The notes: a model not told the origin generated them from the sequence alone. 64,000 nucleotides of DNA from Rhodobacterales bacterium HKCCA1288 (GCA_015693905.1 CP065161.1:496001-560000); one strand, 5' to 3'; numbered from the stretch's first letter, positions 8,457-17,116 are shown. Translations and numbers: made by a program.

Positions 8457-8786
8457 ATGTCACAAAAATTAGATGCACGCGGCAAGCGTGTTTTGATGCT
8501 GGCAGATGCTAGAGAGGCCTTTGAAACCGCGCGCGCCACATTGGCCGAGGCGGTTGCGGACTTGAAAGCATCGCAAAGCAAATCAGGGGACACGTTGATC
8601 AAAGATCTGCGTGCGCTGAATTCTGTATTGATCCAAGCCTTGGCACTGGAGGGCAAGCTAGATGAGCTTGAAGCCGAAACCACTGGCGCCCGCGCAGGGG
8701 AATTTGACCTTGAGCGCGCCAGAGAGGAAATTTTCTGCCGCTTGGCTTGCCTTGCAGCCGCAGGAGAGGATCACGGAATTTCTTGA
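8457..8786 (+). CDS. GTA gp1, small terminase subunit type
   Basis: First gene of the gene transfer agent cluster. RcGTA gp1 acts as the small terminase that recruits the packaging motor to DNA. The product has 109 residues and is mostly helical and charged, with a likely coiled coil over about residues 20-80 (EAFETARATLAEAV onward). I recognise it mainly by position before TerL and by size. The start at 8457 was chosen because the family N-terminus is short and GGGA precedes it; an in-frame ATG at 8391 lies within the terminator hairpin. It overlaps g2 by 125 bases. Confidence 0.75.
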   Translation: MSQKLDARGKRVLMLADAREAFETARATLAEAVADLKASQSKSGDTLIKDLRALNSVLIQALALEGKLDELEAETTGARAGEFDLERAREEIFCRLACLAAAGEDHGIS

Positions 8787-10068
8787 CGGGTTAAGCGCCG
8801 AAGCGGTGGCAGCCCTGCCTTATGTTTTCGAATTTTGGGCCTTGCCGCATCAGCGTAGGCCCGAGGGGGATTGGAAAACCTGGGTCATTATGGGCGGTCG
8901 CGGGGCGGGAAAGACCCGTGCGGGATCGGAATGGGTGCGCGCCCAAGTTGAAGGCGCGCGCCCACGCGATGCAGGCCGCGCGCGCCGCGTGGCCTTAGTC
9001 GGGGAAACCTACGACCAAGCCATTGCGGTCATGATCAAAGGGGAGAGCGGAATTTTGGCCTGCTCCCCCCCTGATCGGCGGCCAAAATTCGTGGCGGGGG
9101 AACGCAAACTAATTTGGCCAAATGGCGCTGAGGCACAGGTCTATTCGGCCCATGATCCCGAAGCCTTGCGAGGGCCGCAATTTGATGCGGCATGGGTGGA
9201 TGAATTGGCAAAGTGGCGCAATGCGCAAGCCACATGGGACATGCTGCAATTTTCACTGCGTCTGGGGCAGCATCCGCAACAAGTGGTCACGACTACGCCG
9301 CGCAATATTGCGTTGCTGCGGGATCTGTTGGCGCGCAAGACCACGGTTGTGACACGCGCGGCGACCGAGGCTAACCGCGCCTATTTGGCCCCGTCCTTTT
9401 TAGATGAGGTTCGAGCGCGCTATGGAAAGTCGCGCTTGGGGCGTCAGGAATTGGATGGGGAGTTGTTAGAGGATCACGCAGGCACATTGTGGCAGGCTGC
9501 CGCGATTGAGGCCGCCCGTGTTTTTGACCGCGACCCGCAAGCAGATGTGATTGTGGCCGTTGACCCGCCCGTCACGGGACATGACGGGTCAGATTTATGC
9601 GGCATCGTTGCTGTGGCGCTTTATCGGACGGGGCGGCCCCAAGATTGGCGTGCTGTTGTCTTGGAAGATGCAAGCGTGTCTGCGGCAAGCCCCCAAGTAT
9701 GGGCCGAGGCCGCGGCAAAATGTTATCATCGACACGGGGCCAATCGCCTTGTCGCAGAAGTCAATCAAGGTGGCGATTTGGTCGAAGCGATGATGCGGCA
9801 GGTTGATCCGTTGATCGCCTATCGCGCCGTGCGCGCGACAAAGGGCAAGGTCGCGCGGGCCGAACCCGTGGCGGCGCTCTATGAGCAGGGGCGCGTGTCA
9901 CATTTGGGATATCTGCCGCAGCTGGAAGATCAAATGTGCCAAATGGCGCAAGCGGGATTTGAAGGGCAGGGCAGCCCCGACCGTGTGGATGCATTGGTCT
10001 GGGCGTTGAGCGAGGGTCTGCTTGAGCCCGCTCGCCATTATTCTGAGCCGCGCCTTAGGGTGCTTTAA
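8662..10068 (+). CDS. GTA gp2, large terminase (DNA packaging ATPase/nuclease)
   Basis: The packaging motor that fills GTA capsids with host DNA. It has 468 residues. The ATPase domain has Walker A GGRGAGKT (78-85) and Walker B AAWVDE with Asp180/Glu181. The RNase H-like nuclease domain has the first acidic residue Asp301 in VIVAVDPPVTG and later acidic residues near EVNQGGD and SPDRVDALVWAL. The ATG at 8662 lies inside g1, but GGAGGG stands 8 bases before it, which supports this start. A headful-type nuclease fits non-selective host DNA packaging. Confidence 0.93.
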   Translation: MSLKPKPLAPAQGNLTLSAPERKFSAAWLALQPQERITEFLDGLSAEAVAALPYVFEFWALPHQRRPEGDWKTWVIMGGRGAGKTRAGSEWVRAQVEGARPRDAGRARRVALVGETYDQAIAVMIKGESGILACSPPDRRPKFVAGERKLIWPNGAEAQVYSAHDPEALRGPQFDAAWVDELAKWRNAQATWDMLQFSLRLGQHPQQVVTTTPRNIALLRDLLARKTTVVTRAATEANRAYLAPSFLDEVRARYGKSRLGRQELDGELLEDHAGTLWQAAAIEAARVFDRDPQADVIVAVDPPVTGHDGSDLCGIVAVALYRTGRPQDWRAVVLEDASVSAASPQVWAEAAAKCYHRHGANRLVAEVNQGGDLVEAMMRQVDPLIAYRAVRATKGKVARAEPVAALYEQGRVSHLGYLPQLEDQMCQMAQAGFEGQGSPDRVDALVWALSEGLLEPARHYSEPRLRVL

Positions 10069-10092
10069 TCTCACATGAGAAAGGGGCATTTC

Positions 10093-11262
10093 ATGCTCGA
10101 ATTTATCAGGAAGCGTCCGCCAGCGGAGGTGAAAGCCTCGGCTGTGGGGCGGGTTGTGGCGATGGCACATGGCGCGCGCAGTGCCGCATGGACAGCGCGC
10201 GACACGGGCAGCCTGACGCGCGCAGGGTTTATGGGCAACCCAATTGGATTTCGCGCCGTTCGGATGATTTCAGAGGCGGCGGCGGCCTTGCCCCTGATCT
10301 GTCAAGACCATGTCACGCGGTATGAGGATCATCCCGTTTTAGCGCGACTGAAGGCGCCAAACCCGATGCAGGGCGCATCTGCTTTTTTAGAGGCGCTTTA
10401 TGCAACACTGCTTTTGTCGGGCAATGCCTATATCGAAGCGGTCATGCAAGATGAGGCAGGTGGGGTGCCTCATGAGTTGCATATCCTGCGATCGGATCGC
10501 ATCCATGTGCAGCCTGGGCCAGATGGGTGGCCACAGGCATTTGATTATCATGTAGGGGGAAAATCGCATCGCTTTTCTGCTGATGTGGTTTGCCATATTC
10601 GTGGGTTTCATCCGCAAGATGATCATTACGGGCTTGGGCCACTGCACTCGGCCGCGACAGCGATTGATGTGCATAATGCGGCGACCCTATGGTCGAAGGC
10701 GCTGCTAGATAATGCCGCACGCCCGTCTGGGGCGATTGTTTATCGCGGGGTCGATGGCGCGGCGGCCAGCATGAGCGATGCCCAAGTCAGCCGATTGCAA
10801 GAAGAATTGGACAGCTATCACATGGGCGCACGCAATGCGGGGCGTCCTATGCTGCTGGATGGCGGTCTTGATTGGAAGCCTATGGGGTTTTCACCTTCAG
10901 ACATGGAATTTCACAAAACGAAAGAGGCCGCCTCGCGCGATATTGCCTTGGCCTTTGGTGTGCCGCCGATGTTGATGGGCATTCCCGGAGATGCGACCTA
11001 TGCCAATTACGCCGAGGCGCATCGCGCCTTTTACCGCCTGACGGTTCTGCCCCTTGCGGGCAAAGTTCTTGCCGCGTTGTCGCGGTTTTTGGGGGCGGGG
11101 CATGGGGCCGATTTGGAATTGCGGGTCGATTTGGATCAACTGCCCGCCTTGGCCGCAGAGCGTGATGCACAATGGCGCCGCGTGTCTGAGGCGACATTCC
11201 TCAGCGCATCCGAGAAGCGGGTGATGTTGGGCTTGCCCGCCCTAGCGTCAGAGCCGTCATGA
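10093..11262 (+). CDS. GTA gp3, portal protein
   Basis: A HK97-family portal that forms the dodecameric ring through which DNA enters and leaves the GTA head. It has 389 residues. Typical portal segments are visible: GNPIGFRAVRMISEAAAALPL, LLLSGNAYIEAV and FGVPPMLMGIPGDATYANYAEAHRAFYRLTVLPL. The ATG at 10093 has AAAGGGG six bases upstream; the in-frame ATG at 10075 lacks a good site and would add six residues. The 3' end overlaps g3.5 by 4 bases (ATGA). Confidence 0.93.
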   Translation: MLEFIRKRPPAEVKASAVGRVVAMAHGARSAAWTARDTGSLTRAGFMGNPIGFRAVRMISEAAAALPLICQDHVTRYEDHPVLARLKAPNPMQGASAFLEALYATLLLSGNAYIEAVMQDEAGGVPHELHILRSDRIHVQPGPDGWPQAFDYHVGGKSHRFSADVVCHIRGFHPQDDHYGLGPLHSAATAIDVHNAATLWSKALLDNAARPSGAIVYRGVDGAAASMSDAQVSRLQEELDSYHMGARNAGRPMLLDGGLDWKPMGFSPSDMEFHKTKEAASRDIALAFGVPPMLMGIPGDATYANYAEAHRAFYRLTVLPLAGKVLAALSRFLGAGHGADLELRVDLDQLPALAAERDAQWRRVSEATFLSASEKRVMLGLPALASEPS

Positions 11263-11501
11263 GCCTGCGCCGAGAAAGCGGGTCGCGATTTTTATATGAT
11301 CCGTTTGATATCGCCGAGGCGCGCATCGAGGCCAATGAGCGGGTTCTAGAGGAGCGTTGGCAGGCGCTTACCTATCGGCTTGGCGCGATTGAAACGGCGA
11401 TAGAGCGACTGGAAAAGCGCCTATGGCTGGCGGTTTTTGGCATTGTGGGCGTGGTTTTGGCAGAGGCCGCAACACGCCTGATTGAACTTTCTCATCCATG
11501 A
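11259..11501 (+). CDS. GTA gp3.5, small membrane-anchored or coiled-coil protein
   Basis: An 80-residue protein of the kind found between portal and protease in RcGTA-type clusters; its function is not known to me. Residues about 20-52 look like a coiled coil (EARIEANERVLEERW). Residues about 54-71 form a hydrophobic helix (LWLAVFGIVGVVLAEAA) that could cross the membrane. It overlaps portal and protease genes by 4 bases on each side, so it is tightly coupled to them. Confidence 0.75.
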   Translation: MSLRRESGSRFLYDPFDIAEARIEANERVLEERWQALTYRLGAIETAIERLEKRLWLAVFGIVGVVLAEAATRLIELSHP

Positions 11502-12094
11502 AAGGTTACGGCATGGAGACCAGCGTGATATATCGCCCCAATACGGGGCTTGAGACGAAGTTTTGTAAATTTGAGCGCAGCCCGAGCCTTGGTCAATCAG
11601 GTGTTCTGTCGGGCTATGCCAGTTTGTTTGACACGATTGATCAAGGCGGAGATTCCGTTGCCAAAGGGGCCTATGCGGCGGCCCTGGCGCAGATGAGCGC
11701 ACGCGGCACTAAGGTGAAAATGCTGTGGCAGCATGATCCTGCAAGCCCGATTGGCGTATGGGATGATATTCGCGAAGATGGGCGGGGGCTTTGGGTGTCG
11801 GGGCGTCTTTTGGAGAGTGTCGCCAAAGGACGCGAGGCCCGTGCCCTGATCGAAGCGGGGGCGATTGACGGATTATCAATCGGATACAGGGTGGTGAAAT
11901 CTTATCGCAGCACAGAAGGCGTGCGGGTTTTGACGGAAGTTGAGCTTTGGGAAGTGTCTTTGGTGACCTTTCCGATGCTGAGCCAAGCGCGGGTGGCCGC
12001 TCAAAAAGCCGAAGATCGCGGCGCGGGTGACATTGAAGGCGTGACCCGTTTGTTGAATGAGGCGCGCGCAAAGATGCGCCAAGCGGGCCAATAG
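11498..12094 (+). CDS. GTA gp4, HK97-type prohead protease
   Basis: Serine protease (U35/S78 type) that trims the capsid protein N-terminus during head maturation. It has 198 residues from the first ATG. Catalytic candidates are His79 in MLWQHDPASPIG and Ser127 in IDGLSIGY, both in the family context; EVSLVTFPML ends the core. The start at 11498 overlaps the g3.5 stop (ATGA). ATG at 11513, five codons later with AAAGG before it, is an equally good start. The major capsid gene follows, as expected. Confidence 0.92.
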   Translation: MKGYGMETSVIYRPNTGLETKFCKFERSPSLGQSGVLSGYASLFDTIDQGGDSVAKGAYAAALAQMSARGTKVKMLWQHDPASPIGVWDDIREDGRGLWVSGRLLESVAKGREARALIEAGAIDGLSIGYRVVKSYRSTEGVRVLTEVELWEVSLVTFPMLSQARVAAQKAEDRGAGDIEGVTRLLNEARAKMRQAGQ

Positions 12095-12129
12095 GGCGCG
12101 AAATTTCTAACCAATCCAAGGAAACAAAC

Positions 12130-13323
12130 ATGAAAGACCAAAAATCGGATGCGCCGCGTGCGCATCAGACTGGCGGAGCCATGGCGGACATGGCCGCGGC
12201 ACTGGACGGGCTATTGGGGGATGTTCATCGCCTACATGCCGAAATCAACGTGAAACTGAACAAACAAGATGAGCGTATTGCAATGTTGAAAAACCAATCC
12301 CTGACTATGACCCGTCCACAGCTATCCTTAGCGGTGGAAGATGGTGCGCCGCATCGTAAGGCGCTGGATCGCTATTTGCGCAGCGGTGATGATGACGCGT
12401 TGCGTGGGATCGAGTTGGAGGGCAAGGCCCTATCAAGCGCGATTAATGCCGAGGGCGGGTTTTTGGTTGATCCGCAAACCGCAGGTCGCATTTCGTCAGT
12501 GTTGCGCAGCTCTTCCTCGCTGCGGGCTGTTGCAAATGTTGTAAATGTGGAAGCCAGTTCATTTGATGTCTTGGTCGATCACAGCGATATTGGGGCGGGT
12601 TGGGCCACAGAGACGGGCGCAACCGCTGAAACAGATACGCCGCAAATCGAGCGTATCTCTATCCCGTTGCATGAATTGTCGGCCTTGCCGAAGGCGAGCC
12701 AGCGTTTGCTGGATGACAGCGCGTTTGACATTGAAACATGGCTTGCAGATCGCATTGCAGATAAATTTGCCCGCGCGGAAGCGGCGGCATTTTTGATTGG
12801 GGATGGGATTGATAAGCCGCTTGGATTGTTGGCGCACCCCTCTGTCGATAATGAGATTTGGTCATGGGGCAGTCTGGGCTATGTGGTCACGGGCGCAGCA
12901 GGTGATTTTGACGCGGCGGCCCCCTCGGACGCGATTGTGGATCTGGTTTACGCGCTTGGCGCGCGTTATCGGGCCAATGCCAATTTCATCATGAATTCCA
13001 AAACCGCAGGGGCCGTGCGCAAGATGAAAGATGCGGATGGTCGGTTCTTGTGGTCGGATGGATTGGCGGCAGGAGAGCCTGCGCGTTTGATGGGCTATCC
13101 TGTTTTGATTGCAGAGGATATGCCCGATATTGCCCTTGATAGCACCGCAATTGCCTTTGGGGATTTCCGCGCGGGCTATACCATTGCCGAGCGCCCTGAG
13201 CTGCGCGTTCTGCGGGATCCGTTCAGCGCCAAACCCCATGTTTTGTTCTATGCGACAAAGCGCGTTGGTGGCGATGTGAGCGATTTTGCGGCTGTCAAAT
13301 TGTTGAAATTCGGCACTGCATAA
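12130..13323 (+). CDS. GTA gp5, major capsid protein (HK97 fold)
   Basis: Shell protein of the GTA particle, with 397 residues. The N-terminal helical segment (about 1-70), which gp4 is expected to remove, precedes the HK97 core. Core landmarks are LSSAINAEGGFLVDP, ATETGATAETDTPQIERISIPLHELSALPKAS (quoted from separate parts of the E-loop region) and FGDFRAGYTIAERPELRVLRDPFS near the C-terminus. The ATG has AAGGAAA upstream. A 185-base gap with strong hairpins follows, unlike the near-zero spacing elsewhere in the cluster. Confidence 0.95.
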   Translation: MKDQKSDAPRAHQTGGAMADMAAALDGLLGDVHRLHAEINVKLNKQDERIAMLKNQSLTMTRPQLSLAVEDGAPHRKALDRYLRSGDDDALRGIELEGKALSSAINAEGGFLVDPQTAGRISSVLRSSSSLRAVANVVNVEASSFDVLVDHSDIGAGWATETGATAETDTPQIERISIPLHELSALPKASQRLLDDSAFDIETWLADRIADKFARAEAAAFLIGDGIDKPLGLLAHPSVDNEIWSWGSLGYVVTGAAGDFDAAAPSDAIVDLVYALGARYRANANFIMNSKTAGAVRKMKDADGRFLWSDGLAAGEPARLMGYPVLIAEDMPDIALDSTAIAFGDFRAGYTIAERPELRVLRDPFSAKPHVLFYATKRVGGDVSDFAAVKLLKFGTA

Positions 13324-13340
13324 CGGCGGGTGAACCCGAT

Positions 13341-13363
13341 CCCTGTGCGGCAGCCGCACAGGG
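13341..13363 (+). other. Strong hairpin downstream of the capsid gene
   Basis: CCCTGTGCGG (13341-13350) and CCGCACAGGG (13354-13363) form a perfect 10-bp stem with a 3-base loop, 17 bases after the g5 stop. A G tract, not a T tract, follows, so it is not a classical terminator; it may protect the capsid mRNA 3' end. Confidence 0.75.
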
Positions 13364-13392
13364 GGGCGATGTGCCTTTGCTGCACGGGGGCG

Positions 13393-13441
13393 GTCTGCAT
13401 GGTCTGGCAGATACGACATACCCCCGATGCGACATGCAGAC
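13393..13441 (+). other. Second inverted repeat in the g5-g6 gap
   Basis: GTCTGCATG (13393-13401) and CATGCAGAC (13433-13441) are perfect complements separated by 31 bases. With the preceding hairpin they make most of the 185-base g5-g6 gap structured in RNA. Confidence 0.55.
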
Positions 13442-13508
13442 TTTGCACTTTCGTGCGGTCGGGCGCATCGCCCCAACAGACCACCCTCATATTCTGGAGA
13501 ATTTTCCT

Positions 13509-14093
13509 ATGATGATGGTCGAATTGACCTCTATCCCCACGGCAAGCCTGCCAGTTGCAGAGCTGGGTCACTATCTGCGTTTGGCCACAGGGTTTGCGGA
13601 TGATGGCAGCGAAGATGCCCCGTTGGAGAGTTGCCTGCGTGCGGCTATTTCCGCGATTGAATCGCGCATTGGAAAAGTGCTGTTTGAGCGGCGCTTTTTG
13701 ATGCAACTGTCGCAGTGGCACAGCGGGTCGGCGCATAAATTTCCGATGGCCCCCATCAGCGAGATTGAAAGCGTAACTTTGGTCAATCGTGCGGGGCAGG
13801 ACAGCCAGCTTGATCCTGCGCGTTACGCCTTGCGGCAGGATGGCGACAGGCCTGCTGTGATCTCGATCGGGCCTGCATTGCCGCAGCCTTCGCTTGGCGG
13901 TCATATCGATGTGATTTTGCGCGCGGGGTTTGGCCCAAATTGGGCGGATATTCCCGCAGATCTGCGCCAAGCCGTGTTGATCATGGCGGCAGATTTTTAT
14001 GATGGGTCTGGGCGCGAAAAGGGGGATCTATCCTTTGCTGTTGCCATGTTGATTGAGCCCTATCGCCCCCTTCGTATTGGCGTGCGGCCATGA
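13509..14093 (+). CDS. GTA gp6, head-tail connector (adaptor) protein
   Basis: A protein of the phage gp6-like connector family that forms the adaptor ring below the portal. It has 194 residues from ATG 13509, which follows CTGGAG. Helical N-terminal segments (LGHYLRLATGF, LESCLRAAISAIESRIGKVLF) and the C-terminal ADLRQAVLIMAADFYD helix are typical. A longer in-frame reading from 13371 would cross the g5-g6 hairpins and was rejected. It overlaps g7 by 4 bases. Confidence 0.85.
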   Translation: MMMVELTSIPTASLPVAELGHYLRLATGFADDGSEDAPLESCLRAAISAIESRIGKVLFERRFLMQLSQWHSGSAHKFPMAPISEIESVTLVNRAGQDSQLDPARYALRQDGDRPAVISIGPALPQPSLGGHIDVILRAGFGPNWADIPADLRQAVLIMAADFYDGSGREKGDLSFAVAMLIEPYRPLRIGVRP

Positions 14094-14419
14094 CGGTGCG
14101 GGTGCAGTTGACGCGCAAGCTGAGGCTTGAGGCCCCAATTCGTGAGGCCGATGGCGCAGGTGGGTTTCGTCTGACCTGGCAACCCTTAGGGTGGGTCTGG
14201 GCTGAGGTCTTGCCGCGCGGCGGCAGCCAGTCTGAAAACATCGTCCGACTTGGATTGCAGATCACGGTTCGCAATGTGCCACAAGGTGCTGCTGCACGGC
14301 CCACGCCCTCGCAACGATTTGTCGATGGTGCGCGTCTTTATGTGATTGACGCCGTAACCGAAGCCGATGCGCAAGGTCGCTACTTGATCTGCTTAGCCAC
14401 AGAGGAGACGGGGGCATGA
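14090..14419 (+). CDS. GTA gp7, head-tail adaptor (stopper type)
   Basis: A 109-residue protein of the phage head-tail joining family (SPP1 gp16-like), which in GTA sits between adaptor ring and tail. Visible landmarks are WQPLGWVWAEVLPRGGSQSE, LQITVRNVP and the C-terminal beta strands ARLYVIDAVTEADAQGRYLI. Overlaps of 4 bases with g6 and g8 mean it is translated as part of the block. Confidence 0.85.
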   Translation: MTVRVQLTRKLRLEAPIREADGAGGFRLTWQPLGWVWAEVLPRGGSQSENIVRLGLQITVRNVPQGAAARPTPSQRFVDGARLYVIDAVTEADAQGRYLICLATEETGA

Positions 14420-14826
14420 GTTACGGCGCAAGCGCGGCTTTGCAACAAGCGCTTTTTGATCGATTGAGCGGCAATCCAACGCTGAACACTTTGTTGGGCG
14501 GTGCGATTTTTGATGCCCTACCCGAAGGGAGCCTGCCATCCCTTTATCTGATGATTGGGCCCGAAGAGGCTCGGCAATTTTCTGATATCAGCGCGGGCGG
14601 GGCGGTGCATGAGTTTGCGCTGACCATCGTTGGAGGGGAGGCAGGCTTTCTCAGCGCGAAACAGGCTGCGGTGGCAGCATCGGATGCGCTGCTTGGCGCG
14701 CCGAATTTAACCTTGTCGCGTGGAAGATTGATAAATCTAGACTTCTTGCGCGCGCGTGCCCGCAAAACCGACACTGCGCGCGAGATCGAATTGTGGTTTC
14801 GCGCCTTGATTGATGATGTCGCGTAA
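14416..14826 (+). CDS. GTA gp8, tail terminator (DUF3168 family)
   Basis: A 136-residue DUF3168 protein. Family members cap the tail tube at the head-proximal end. The sequence has the family start GASAALQQALFDRL, then LLGGAIFDALPEGSLPSLYLMIG and the C-terminal ELWFRALI strand. It lies between the connector genes and the tail-tube gene, consistent with that role. No anomaly. Confidence 0.85.
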   Translation: MSYGASAALQQALFDRLSGNPTLNTLLGGAIFDALPEGSLPSLYLMIGPEEARQFSDISAGGAVHEFALTIVGGEAGFLSAKQAAVAASDALLGAPNLTLSRGRLINLDFLRARARKTDTAREIELWFRALIDDVA

Positions 14827-14862
14827 GCATCTGAATTTACACCACTTCAAAGGAGAGTTGCC

Positions 14863-15279
14863 ATGGTGGCACAAAGCGGCAAGGATTTGCTGATCAAGAT
14901 TGATATTGATGGCAACGGCGTTTTTGAGACCCTCGCAGGGCTGCGCAGCACGCGCATTAGCTTTAACACTCAAACAGTTGATGTAACTTCCCTTTCTTCG
15001 GATTTAGGGTGGCGTGAGTTGTTGGCAGGTGCCGGCGTAAAAACCGCCGCCCTATCGGGGTCGGGTATTTTCCGTGATGAAGCCAGTGACGCGCGTGCGC
15101 GCCAAGTGTTCTTTGATGGGCAGATCCCAGAGTTTCAGGTGATTATTCCCGATTTTGGCGTCATTGAGGGCAAATTTCAGATCACATCGCTTGACTACTC
15201 GGGCACGCATGACGGGGAAGAAAGCTATGAAATTGCCCTAGCCTCGGCAGGGGTGCTGACCTTTGTTGAGCTTGCCTAA
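14863..15279 (+). CDS. GTA gp9, major tail tube protein
   Basis: A 138-residue tail tube protein of the TP901-1-like family. It begins MVAQSGKDLLIKIDIDGNG and contains TRISFNTQTVDVTSLSSDLGWRELLAGAGVKTAALSGSGIF in several short strands, then the SYEIALASAGVLTF end strand. AAAGGAG precedes the ATG. It is a high-copy component, and its strong ribosome site fits that. Confidence 0.9.
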   Translation: MVAQSGKDLLIKIDIDGNGVFETLAGLRSTRISFNTQTVDVTSLSSDLGWRELLAGAGVKTAALSGSGIFRDEASDARARQVFFDGQIPEFQVIIPDFGVIEGKFQITSLDYSGTHDGEESYEIALASAGVLTFVELA

Positions 15280-15282
15280 CCC

Positions 15283-15606
15283 ATGGTGAACGAATGGCGT
15301 GGCGAAGTTGCGATTGTTATTGATGGCACCCGCCATATCGCGCGGCTCAGTTTGCATAGTCTTGCGGAACTTGAGGCCGCGCTTGGCAGTCTCAGCCTCA
15401 GTGATCTGGTCGCGCGCTTTGAGGGGGATGAACTCCGCGCAAGCGACATCCTTGCGTTATTGGTTGCAGCGCTGCGGGGCGGGGGGTGGCAAGGTGATGC
15501 CGATGCCTTGGCCCAATCCCATATCGAGGGCGGTTTGCCCGAAGCCATGCGGGTTGCGGCGCGTTTGCTGATCTTAGCATTCGAGGGGCCAAATGGCGCA
15601 TCTTAA
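15283..15606 (+). CDS. GTA gp10, tail assembly chaperone type
   Basis: A 107-residue protein of the GTA gp10 family (phage tail assembly chaperone type, PF11836). It begins MVNEWRGEVAIVIDGTRHIARLSLHSLAELEAALG in pattern, with a beta N-terminus and helical C-terminus. Chaperones of this type coat the tape measure protein before tail polymerisation. It overlaps g10.1 by 14 bases in another frame, reminiscent of the frameshifted chaperone pair of tailed phages. Confidence 0.82.
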   Translation: MVNEWRGEVAIVIDGTRHIARLSLHSLAELEAALGSLSLSDLVARFEGDELRASDILALLVAALRGGGWQGDADALAQSHIEGGLPEAMRVAARLLILAFEGPNGAS

Positions 15607-15796
15607 TTGGCCAGCCCTCTATCGCGTGGCCTTGCGCGATCTGGGGTTAAGCGTGTCGGATTTTTGGAGCCTGACCCCCCACGAATTAACCATGATCTAT
15701 GATGCGCAAGCGCTGCCAGGACAGGTTTTGCGGCGCAGTGATTTGGAGGCGCTGATGGCGCAATTCCCAGATCATCACGCCAGCCCAAAAGGATAA
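15593..15796 (+). CDS. GTA gp10.1 (rcc01693-type), second tail chaperone
   Basis: A 67-residue protein of the small phage tail assembly chaperone family (PF09550) found between gp10 and the tape measure gene in GTA clusters. The core LYRVALRDLGLSVSDFWSLTPHELTMIYDA is split here across two helices and contains the invariant W and LTPxE motif. It overlaps the end of g10 and stops 6 bases before g11. Confidence 0.83.
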   Translation: MAHLNWPALYRVALRDLGLSVSDFWSLTPHELTMIYDAQALPGQVLRRSDLEALMAQFPDHHASPKG

Positions 15797-15802
15797 GCAC
15801 GG

Positions 15803-16462
15803 ATGATTTCACAGTCACAAACATTGGCCCGTCAATTGGATCAGGTGGAAGATGCTATGAATGCATCCACCACAATGGCGCGGCAATTTCAGGCCGAGTT
15901 GCGCAATATTCAATCGGCCATGACCGCCACGAGCCGCGATGCGCAAGGATTGTCGCGCACGCTGCAAGGTGGGGTCAGCCGCGCGATGCGCGAAGTTGTC
16001 ATAGATGGGGCAAGCCTGTCTGACGCATTTCGTGCGCTTGCTGATCGAATGATCAATAGTGCCTATAGCAGTGCTATGCGCCCCCTTGAACGAGAGATTG
16101 GCGGGGCGGTCGGGCGCGGGTTGCAGGGCCTCTTAGGGGCAATTAGCCCGTTCCAGATGGGCGGTGTGTTTGGCTCAGGCGGAATTCAGCCCTTTGCCCG
16201 TGGTGGCGTGGTTGATCGCGCCACGCCGTTTGCAATGGCACATGGCGGCTTGGGGGTCATGGGAGAGGCAGGGCCAGAGGCAATCATGCCGCTTGCCCGT
16301 GGCAGTGATGGACGGCTGGGTGTGCAGGCCACAGGGCGCGCACGCACCCCGCAGGTGACCATTAACATCACCACGCCCGATGTTCAGAGCTTTCAGCGCA
16401 GCAAGAGCCAAATCGCAGCGCAAATGGCGCGAGCCTTGGATATGGGCCAGCGCAATCTTTAA
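15803..16462 (+). CDS. GTA gp11, tape measure protein
   Basis: Sets tail length and is expelled on DNA delivery. At 219 residues it is short, which fits the short GTA tail. The N-terminal half is helical (about 1-80). A Gly-rich segment follows (about 90-125), then PFARGGVVDRATPFAMAHGG and GLGVMGEAGPEAIMPL, a pattern common to tape measure C-termini, and the end strand TPQVTINITTPDVQSF. AAAAGGA precedes the ATG. Confidence 0.88.
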   Translation: MISQSQTLARQLDQVEDAMNASTTMARQFQAELRNIQSAMTATSRDAQGLSRTLQGGVSRAMREVVIDGASLSDAFRALADRMINSAYSSAMRPLEREIGGAVGRGLQGLLGAISPFQMGGVFGSGGIQPFARGGVVDRATPFAMAHGGLGVMGEAGPEAIMPLARGSDGRLGVQATGRARTPQVTINITTPDVQSFQRSKSQIAAQMARALDMGQRNL

Positions 16463-16483
16463 TGCGGGTAAGGATTTAGACAA

Positions 16484-17116
16484 ATGTCATTTCACGAGGT
16501 GCAATTCCCCGTCAGTCTGAGCTTTGGCGCATCGGGCGGGCCTGAAACACGCAGCGAGATTGTGACGCTGCAAAATGGCTTTGAGGAGCGCAACACGCCA
16601 TGGTCACAGTCGCGCCGCAGATATGAGGCGGGCTTGGGCCTTCGCGATATGGATGACGTTGCCGCAGTCTTGGCCTTTTTCGAGGCACGGCGCGGGCCGA
16701 TCTACGGGTTTCGGTGGAAAGATTGGTCTGACTATAAAAGCGGATTGCCAAGTGCCGCCCCAAGCGAGGCGGATCAGCTGATTGCCATAGGCGATGGGGA
16801 AACGGCCGCATTTCAACTGGTTAAGACCTACCGCTCCGGCGCATTCGAGCAACGGCGTGAGATCACCAAACCAGTCGCAGGCACGCTACGCGTTGCAGTG
16901 GCGGGCGACACTATGGTTGAGGGTATCCATTTTGAGGTCGATCCCACGACAGGCATTCTCACCTTTAGTGAAATTCCCGAATTGGGCGAAGAAATCACCG
17001 CAGGCTATGAATTTGATGTGCCTGCGCGGTTTGACACAGATATGTTGTCCATCTCGAATGCAGGGTTCAATGCGGGCGAAGTGCCTAGCATTCCCGTTGT
17101 GGAAATCCGTCTATGA
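16484..17116 (+). CDS. GTA gp12, distal tail protein (DUF2460 family)
   Basis: A 210-residue DUF2460/TIGR02217 protein that forms the ring at the tail tip of RcGTA. The family start FHEVQFPVSLSFGASGGPE is present, with NTPWSQSRRRYEAG and FFEARRGPIYGFRWKDWSDY following, then the C-terminal DMLSISNAGFNAGEVPSIPVVEIR. AAGGA precedes the ATG. It overlaps g13 by 4 bases. Confidence 0.9.
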   Translation: MSFHEVQFPVSLSFGASGGPETRSEIVTLQNGFEERNTPWSQSRRRYEAGLGLRDMDDVAAVLAFFEARRGPIYGFRWKDWSDYKSGLPSAAPSEADQLIAIGDGETAAFQLVKTYRSGAFEQRREITKPVAGTLRVAVAGDTMVEGIHFEVDPTTGILTFSEIPELGEEITAGYEFDVPARFDTDMLSISNAGFNAGEVPSIPVVEIRL

